Assembly (NCBI GenBank): GCA_002314595.1
Contig: DCGP01000042.1
Location: forward strand, 1 to 27,239
Reading direction: 5' to 3'
DNA from: Clostridiales bacterium UBA1775
GTDB taxonomy: Bacteria; Bacillota; Clostridia; Monoglobales; Firm-18
Length of the DNA stretch: 27,239 bases
The notes under the pieces are model-generated. The model did not search any database. It saw only the letters and a program-made list of their open reading frames with translations, and was not told the origin of the DNA. Made by a program: the position numbers and the translations under genes. This document shows positions 22,461 through 27,239 of this stretch, piece after piece; the stretch's first letter is position 1; each line of letters starts with the position of its first letter.

Positions 22461-23705
22461 ATGAATATCAAAAAAGTTTTGGTTGCAGCTGTGTTGTCTG
22501 TAACAGTGCTTACAAGCAGTGCATATGCAAAATCAATGGAATTTACAATGGGAGATGTTAACGTTAACATTAAGGGAACTGAAACTGAAACAAAGGTTTC
22601 GGAGGTTGCACCTTACACAGTTAACGATAGAACAGTTGTTCCGGTACGTATTATTTCAGAATCATTTGGTGCAACAGTTGATTGGAACGAGGCAACAAGC
22701 GAGATAACAGTTACGCTAAATGACAAGGTTGTTAAATTTGTATTAGGTAACAACATTGCCAATGTAAATGGCAAAGAAGTTACAATGGACATTGCACCAT
22801 TTGAAACAAATGGAAGAACAATGATTCCGTTACGTGTAGTTTCAGAATGTTTTGGTTTTAGGGTAGATTATGTTGACGCCGGCGAACAGGTTCTTATTAC
22901 AGATGACCCTGTTGTATTAAAGGTTGGAGACGAGGATATAAATCTAAATATCGTTAAATTACTATACAATTTCTATAAAATAAAATATGGTACATATTAC
23001 ACAGATGCAGAATATCTTAACCAAGCATTAAACGATTTAGTTTCTATATATGCATTAAACCAAGAGGCAAATAGTACCGACTTTGAACTTACAGCAGACG
23101 AGCTTGGTACAATAAAAGAATCTGCAAAAGCAAATTATGATGCAAGCGAAGATTGTGGTTTACTTTCAGAATTTGCATTTATAATGACAAAGATGCTTAA
23201 AGGTAACATTTATCAAGAAGCAATAGGCTATGGCATCGAAGTAACAGACGACGAAGTTTTAAAGGAATATAACGAAAACTATATGGCTGCAAAACATATT
23301 TTAATAAGTGCAGATACAGAAAAGGCAGACTCAAAAATTAAAGAAATCAAGTTAAAACTTGGCAGAAATGCCGATTTTGACGATTTAATGTTTGAATTTT
23401 CCGAGGATGGAGGCTTGGCATCAAATCCTAACGGATACGTATTTACATCAGGAGATATGATTAGCGAATTTGAAGATGCAGTTAAATCACTTGAAATTGA
23501 CCAAGTAAGCGACATCGTTAAAACTGAATTCGGTTATCATATTATTAAGAGGATTGCTCTTCCTGACCTTGACGAAACAAGAATGGACACAGTAAGACAA
23601 AACCTTGCCGGTGAAATATTTAACCAAAAATATTCTGAGATTATCAGCAAATATTCTGTAAAATCTGATTATACTATGGAACAATTACTTGAAATGGTTA
23701 AATAA
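22461..23705 (+). CDS. Secreted parvulin-type foldase with Cu-amine-oxidase-N domain
   Basis: 414 residues. A Sec signal peptide (about 1-23, cleavage after AYA; no lipobox Cys) is followed by two repeats of the copper-amine-oxidase N-terminal type (about 24-150; DRTVVPVRIISESFGATVDW and GRTMIPLRVVSECFGFRVDY). A helical SurA/PrsA-like region (about 155-270) comes next, then a PpiC rotamase domain (about 275-362; AAKHILISA, GYVFTSGDM, EFGYHIIKRI). It should act outside the membrane, helping secreted proteins fold by Pro isomerisation, with the N-terminal repeats perhaps binding the cell wall. In PrsA the protein is lipid-anchored; here it appears freely secreted or wall-held. GAGGGA precedes the ATG. 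No clear promoter was found directly upstream. Confidence 0.9.
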   Translation: MNIKKVLVAAVLSVTVLTSSAYAKSMEFTMGDVNVNIKGTETETKVSEVAPYTVNDRTVVPVRIISESFGATVDWNEATSEITVTLNDKVVKFVLGNNIANVNGKEVTMDIAPFETNGRTMIPLRVVSECFGFRVDYVDAGEQVLITDDPVVLKVGDEDINLNIVKLLYNFYKIKYGTYYTDAEYLNQALNDLVSIYALNQEANSTDFELTADELGTIKESAKANYDASEDCGLLSEFAFIMTKMLKGNIYQEAIGYGIEVTDDEVLKEYNENYMAAKHILISADTEKADSKIKEIKLKLGRNADFDDLMFEFSEDGGLASNPNGYVFTSGDMISEFEDAVKSLEIDQVSDIVKTEFGYHIIKRIALPDLDETRMDTVRQNLAGEIFNQKYSEIISKYSVKSDYTMEQLLEMVK

Positions 23706-23732
23706 TTGGAATATTTAGTCGAACGATTTTTG

Positions 23733-23761
23733 TTGACTTAACAATGTTTTTAGGGTAAAAT
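23733..23761 (+). promoter_or_regulatory. Promoter of the SCP2-like gene
   Basis: TTGACT (23733-23738), 17-base spacer, TAAAAT (23756-23761), 24 bases before the ATG. Confidence 0.75.
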
Positions 23762-23785
23762 CTTATTGAATAGGAGGTTTAACAA

Positions 23786-24307
23786 ATGACATTTGTTGAA
23801 AAATTTGAAGAACTTAAAAAATTGCTTGATAAAGCAGACACCAAAAAACTTAAAGATGATTTTGCAATCCAAATCACTATGAATGATGAGGATTGTGGAG
23901 GTACATTCTATGTGGCATATTTAGATGGTAATTACAGTGTAGAGCCTTATGATTACTACGATAATACTGCTAATATTGATGCTTCTGCAGATGTAATTAA
24001 AAACCTTGCAGAAAAGACAACAGACGTTGAAACAGAAATCAATCAAGGTAAAATGTTTGTAGGTGGAAATGTTGAAAATGTAAAGTCATTGTTTGATGCA
24101 ATGAAGAAAAAACCTGCTAAAAAAGCTCCAACTACAAAAAAGACAACAGCAAAAACTACAACAAAAAAGACTGTTGCTAAAAAGCCAACAGTTAAAAAAA
24201 CTACCTCCAAAAAATCAACATCAAAAACTGCTGATAAAACAAAACTTTCAGCCGTACATTCCGGTACAGCAGTTCAAATGAAGGTCGAAGGACTTGACGT
24301 AAATTAA
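23786..24307 (+). CDS. SCP2-like domain protein with Lys/Thr-rich histone-H1-like tail
   Basis: 173 residues in two distinct parts. Residues 1-107 resemble the SCP2 sterol-carrier fold: an N-terminal helix, CGGTFYVAYLDGNYSVEP, a helix with DASADVIKNLAE, and INQGKMFVGGNVENVKSLF. That fold binds lipids in a hydrophobic pocket. Residues 108-157 are a low-complexity tail made of Lys, Thr, Ala and Pro (units such as KKTTAK, KKPTVKK, KKSTSK) like bacterial H1-type DNA-binding tails. The last 16 residues (SAVHSGTAVQMKVEGL) are less biased. It has its own promoter, a strong AGGAGG and a terminator, so it is probably well expressed. The tail may bind nucleic acid, teichoic acid or membrane surfaces; that is inference. 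There is no signal peptide. Confidence 0.8.
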   Translation: MTFVEKFEELKKLLDKADTKKLKDDFAIQITMNDEDCGGTFYVAYLDGNYSVEPYDYYDNTANIDASADVIKNLAEKTTDVETEINQGKMFVGGNVENVKSLFDAMKKKPAKKAPTTKKTTAKTTTKKTVAKKPTVKKTTSKKSTSKTADKTKLSAVHSGTAVQMKVEGLDVN

Positions 24308-24312
24308 TTAAA

Positions 24313-24347
24313 GGAGTTGTCGCAAAAATGATGCGACAACTCTTTCT
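24313..24347 (+). terminator. Terminator of the SCP2-like gene
   Basis: GAGTTGTCGCA (24314-24324) pairs perfectly with TGCGACAACTC (24332-24342) around a 7-base loop, then TTTCT. The T run is short. Confidence 0.75.
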
Positions 24348-24348
24348 G

Positions 24349-24385
24349 AAAAAATTACCCCAAAGGTATTCAACCTTTGGGGTAA
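24349..24385 (-). terminator. Terminator of the phage structural operon
   Basis: A 13-base perfect stem, TTACCCCAAAGGT (24355-24367) with ACCTTTGGGGTAA (24373-24385), loop of 5. On the - strand it is followed by six T (complement of 24349-24354). It lies 20 bases after the last phage gene. Confidence 0.88.
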
Positions 24386-24404
24386 CCTTTTGCATAGAGG
24401 TTTC

Positions 24405-25319
24405 TTACTTTTTGTAAAGCTTGCTGTATAAATAATCAGGCCCATTTTCTTTAAGCCATGAATATGACATATACTCACCTATTGCCTCTGCAAGCTTTTT
24501 GTCCTTGATTTCATAATTAGGGTCTTCAACCCACCTGTTATAATCATACATATTCTTTTCATTTAAAATATTGTTTTTAATAAGCTGAGCCTTGTATTTG
24601 TCAAGGTTCATATCGTGGGTTAGCAACTTGTTATCGTAATCAATTGCGTCCTCTAACATCTTTTGGTTGTGTTCTTCGGTTTCGCGTTTGTCGTATAGTG
24701 CGTTACGTTTGCTCTTTGCGTCTGCCCCACCTAATTTCATTAACCTGTCAAATAAATCTTGTGCATTGTCGTTGTCGTCATTTTCTCTATCACGACTTAA
24801 TTTATACTGCTCAACCAATTTATTATATGCCTTTTCTGCAAGTTCTCTTGCATAGTTGCTTATCTTTTGAGCATAGGTTTGACCAACCTGTGCAACGGCA
24901 GAGGAAGCATAGGAACTGTTCCTGCCACCACTTAGTTTTGCAAGATTTGCCATTGTAGATTTTTGAGCAGAATCACTTTCTCTTCTGGCATTGCTTCTAT
25001 AAGATTTAAAGGCTGCGTCGCTTTCCGGGTCATACTGAAAATTGTTAATTAAGTTGTAAAGCCTGTCGCTTTCTGCTTTATATGATGTGTCAGGGCTTAC
25101 ATCTTGGGCATCTTCATAGAATTTACTTGTATTTGCCCTTCCGGTTTTAAAGTCCTCATAATTTTGGGTATCAACACAAATGCCAAATTTATTTCTTATT
25201 TCTTCGTTTTCCTGATGAGCTTTCTTTGCAATATCGCTGTTTTTGTCATCTTCTCGTTCCCAGATGTACTTGTTATTTTCGTACTTGTCTGCATAAGAGG
25301 AATTGTATAAAGATTTCAT
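24405..25319 (-). CDS. Phage structural protein, possible internal virion/ejection protein
   Basis: 304 residues, highly charged and helical, with no signal peptide. A central segment (about 112-170) is Ala/Ser/Gln-rich with the pattern KLSGGRNSSYASSAVAQVGQ followed by YAQKISNYARELAEKAYNKL. This resembles Ala-rich GRxxSSYAxxA stretches in ejection or minor structural proteins of short-tailed phages; I base this on memory, not a search. The end (about 255-300) is Tyr/Trp-rich. The ATG starts directly after the stop of the 76-residue gene, and AAGGAGTGAG is the ribosome site. It is last in the phage operon. The exact virion role is unproven. Confidence 0.65.
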   Translation of the reverse strand: MKSLYNSSYADKYENNKYIWEREDDKNSDIAKKAHQENEEIRNKFGICVDTQNYEDFKTGRANTSKFYEDAQDVSPDTSYKAESDRLYNLINNFQYDPESDAAFKSYRSNARRESDSAQKSTMANLAKLSGGRNSSYASSAVAQVGQTYAQKISNYARELAEKAYNKLVEQYKLSRDRENDDNDNAQDLFDRLMKLGGADAKSKRNALYDKRETEEHNQKMLEDAIDYDNKLLTHDMNLDKYKAQLIKNNILNEKNMYDYNRWVEDPNYEIKDKKLAEAIGEYMSYSWLKENGPDYLYSKLYKK

Positions 25320-25550
25320 TTACTCACTCCTTTGTTCGTATCTTTCGTCTGCTTCCTTTTTAGTAATAAAGTCGCAGTTATATAATGTTGTTACATTAAG
25401 GTCAAGGTTTTTAACATTTTGGCTGTTTAAATTATCTGTTTTAAGGTTAAATTCCTTTTGCATAATAAATATACACTCTGCAATATCCTTTATAGCCTTT
25501 TTAATGCTTTCTATATCGTTTAAATCGGTATTTATATTTTCAATATTCAT
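25320..25550 (-). CDS. Small phage protein (76 residues), function unknown
   Basis: 76 residues with an N-terminal amphipathic helix (about 10-40, DLNDIESIKKAIKDIAECIF) and an Asn-rich stretch with a repeated motif (NLNSQNVKNLDLNV), ending ITKKEADERYEQ. Sequences of this kind occur in phage tail fibre or trimerising segments, where ITKKEADERY-type endings precede fibre parts; that is a weak resemblance. It lies 2 bases after the tail gene and directly before the 304-residue gene. Its ribosome site AGGAGG is formed by the two last Arg codons of the tail gene. Confidence 0.65.
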   Translation of the reverse strand: MNIENINTDLNDIESIKKAIKDIAECIFIMQKEFNLKTDNLNSQNVKNLDLNVTTLYNCDFITKKEADERYEQRSE

Positions 25551-25552
25551 AA

Positions 25553-27239
25553 CTACCTCCTGTAAACATTAAGGCTTGCACCACTTCTGTGTTTAGAAGT
25601 ACCAACAGTAACCTTTCCGTGTATGTCAAGTATTCTAACATCACCAATGCCTTTAAACTTCAAGGTAAAACTGTCGCACTTTTTAATCCTTAATTTAAAG
25701 TCAAACATTTCATCTCTTTCGGCAGTTTTAACAGCCACCCTTTTCCATTCTCCACCATCTTGCCTTACAAATACCTCAACCTTTGAATTTTCCTTCATAT
25801 CTGCTCTAATCCATAGTTTAGATAGGTTTTTCCTCTCCTCAATGCCAAATGTAAAGTCCTTTGTCTCATACTCCCACTCAACTCTTTCACTTCCACTGTC
25901 AGCCTTTAAAATATCTGTGTTGGTGCTAATGTATAAATCGTTAACATCACTGCACATAGAGGTTAAACTTCCTATATCCTCAATATGCCACATATTATAG
26001 TAGGTATCGTATACGAATATCTTGTGTCCGTCATAACAGTAAATCTTTCTTCCGTTAGAGCAAGACTTAAAACTACCACTTGTGTCCATTTTAACATTAT
26101 GAGAAATAACGGTAGGAATACCACCACTGTATTTAACAAATCCCTTTGGAGATGCCCAATACAAAGAGCCGTCAACAGATACAATGCTATCGTGGTCTAT
26201 ACACCCTGTTTTGCATAATTCGGAAATAGTATAAGGCATAGAGCCATACATTTGGTAAACAATATCCTTTTTAAATAAAAGCAACACATTGTTATACCTT
26301 GCAATAGCCGTAAACCTTCCACCACTTCCAACATCTGTGGAATAAGCACCTGTTGCAGACGGATTGCCTGCATCGTCAACATATTCCCAATAGTTAGAAA
26401 AATCACCTAATGCAGATGCTTTAATGTCGCTTCCGTTAACACCTATAACTCTGTTGTTGTATACAGTAGCAAATTCAAGAGGTAATACTGATATATTCTT
26501 GTTATCCGAGCTTTGTGTTACATACCATTGTGCAGAATATAAATAATGAACATTTTCATGAAATTTTTTTCTGTCGCTTAAAGTAGCATCATTTGTGAAA
26601 AAATTACCTGCATATACAACAAAATAGTCCCCTTTTTCAAGAGTTAATCCACTTGGTATAGTAAATGTATACTCATTTACCTTTGAGCTTATAGATGTAA
26701 GAAAAGCAGATACAAACTCACAATCCCAACTTGTACCTGTTTCTGCTTGAATATCCGGGTATCTTTCTCTATATTCTTCTACATCATTTTCTGTTATTTT
26801 TTCAATATAATCCCCTGTAAATGTTTTTAACTCGCCGTTTTTATTAAAAAACCTTATTTGTATTTCTCTGCAATAACATAAACTGTATACAGTTCTTGAG
26901 TAAGCTGTTCGTCGAATAATGTATTTGTATGTGTCATTCATCCAAGGATAAGCATAACTTGTAGCATCCGGCAGAACAAATTTAAGTTTAATATTGCTAA
27001 CTGAATAATCCTCAATACTGATAGGATTAGATTGAATAGTCATTGACCTTTGGCTATACTGTGCTAACCATTTCAAAGATGTAGGAATATTATTCTCTTC
27101 TGTTATTTTTGTTGTCCATTTAACCCCTGTACCATAACAAGAAGACGAACTTTCATAAACACTTAAAAAATCAAAATCGTTAATTGCTCTGTCCATTAGC
27201 TTGTATTCATTCTTTGCATTAGGGAAACATATATGGTAT
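25553..27239 (-). CDS. Phage tail/head-tail structural protein, 5' end outside the window
   Basis: At least 562 residues. The reading frame stays open past the ATG at 27196 to the window edge (FPNAKNEYKLMDRAINDF), and that ATG has no ribosome site, so the gene is cut by the edge. The middle has a repeat-rich, beta-propeller-like segment: GRFTAIARYNNVLLLFKKD, IVYQMYGSMP, GCIDHDSIVSVDGSLYWASP, GFVKYSGGIPTVIS. This is the style of phage tail hub proteins such as P22 gp10 or T7 tail tube B. The C-terminal 120 residues form a beta-sandwich-like region ending SKHRSGASLNVYRR. Together with the next two genes it marks a short-tailed-phage structural module. Family assignment is by pattern, without a search. 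Confidence 0.7.
   Translation of the reverse strand, partial: YHICFPNAKNEYKLMDRAINDFDFLSVYESSSSCYGTGVKWTTKITEENNIPTSLKWLAQYSQRSMTIQSNPISIEDYSVSNIKLKFVLPDATSYAYPWMNDTYKYIIRRTAYSRTVYSLCYCREIQIRFFNKNGELKTFTGDYIEKITENDVEEYRERYPDIQAETGTSWDCEFVSAFLTSISSKVNEYTFTIPSGLTLEKGDYFVVYAGNFFTNDATLSDRKKFHENVHYLYSAQWYVTQSSDNKNISVLPLEFATVYNNRVIGVNGSDIKASALGDFSNYWEYVDDAGNPSATGAYSTDVGSGGRFTAIARYNNVLLLFKKDIVYQMYGSMPYTISELCKTGCIDHDSIVSVDGSLYWASPKGFVKYSGGIPTVISHNVKMDTSGSFKSCSNGRKIYCYDGHKIFVYDTYYNMWHIEDIGSLTSMCSDVNDLYISTNTDILKADSGSERVEWEYETKDFTFGIEERKNLSKLWIRADMKENSKVEVFVRQDGGEWKRVAVKTAERDEMFDFKLRIKKCDSFTLKFKGIGDVRILDIHGKVTVGTSKHRSGASLNVYRR

Noticed and set aside
1..27239. CRISPR array, insertion sequence or toxin-antitoxin pair
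   Set aside because: No regularly spaced repeats, transposase motifs or recognisable toxin/antitoxin folds were found.

Overview
The window comes from an AT-rich, low-GC member of the Bacillota, most likely an anaerobic gut-type member of the Clostridia. This rests on AGGAGG-type ribosome sites, textbook sigma-A promoters (TTGACA-N17-TATAAT), an NfnAB-type flavoprotein pair, a Cu-amine-oxidase-N/parvulin secreted protein and an N-acetylhexosamine kinase. I cannot name the genus. The standard genetic code fits every gene.

Layout. 1-1.9 kb (+): a membrane-anchored protein with two similar halves, plus an acyltransferase-3 membrane enzyme, closed by a bidirectional terminator. 1.9-3.0 kb (-): tRNA-guanine transglycosylase. 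3.2-5.5 kb (+): nfnA-nfnB. 5.5-8.2 kb (+): small membrane protein, MFS transporter and NahK sugar kinase. 8.3-12.1 kb (+): cardiolipin synthase, DUF308 protein and an amidohydrolase lipoprotein, ending in a strong terminator. 12.2-18.8 kb (-): a compact six-gene operon (read right to left: DMT transporter, ATP-grasp ligase, acyl carrier protein, DHHW/AlgX-like protein, MBOAT acyltransferase, adenylate-forming ligase). 19.2-20.1 kb (-): TetR regulator followed by two very small genes. 20.5 kb (-): tRNA-Trp(CCA). 20.7-21.7 kb: a self-cleaving LexA/CI-like repressor divergent from a 47-residue gene. 21.8-24.3 kb (+): membrane protein, secreted parvulin-type foldase, and an SCP2-like protein with a histone-H1-like tail. 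24.4-27.2 kb (-): three phage virion/tail genes, the last running off the right edge.

How the parts may work together. The 12.2-18.8 kb operon has all four functional classes of the dlt (teichoic acid D-alanylation) system: ligase, carrier, MBOAT and an extracellular SGNH-like partner. It adds a sugar-transfer-type ATP-grasp enzyme and a DMT transporter. The ligase lacks the Asp that grips the alpha-amino group in DltA-type enzymes, so the donor is more likely an acyl group than an amino acid. I read the operon as a surface-glycan acylation pathway with a carrier-bound donor. This is the best candidate for an undescribed system here.

A second regulatory point of interest is the LexA-like repressor locus. 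The same 17-base element (GTGTTKCAAAAATGGRA) lies in the promoters of both the repressor and its divergent small gene. The TetR operon has its own inverted repeat just downstream of its -10 box.
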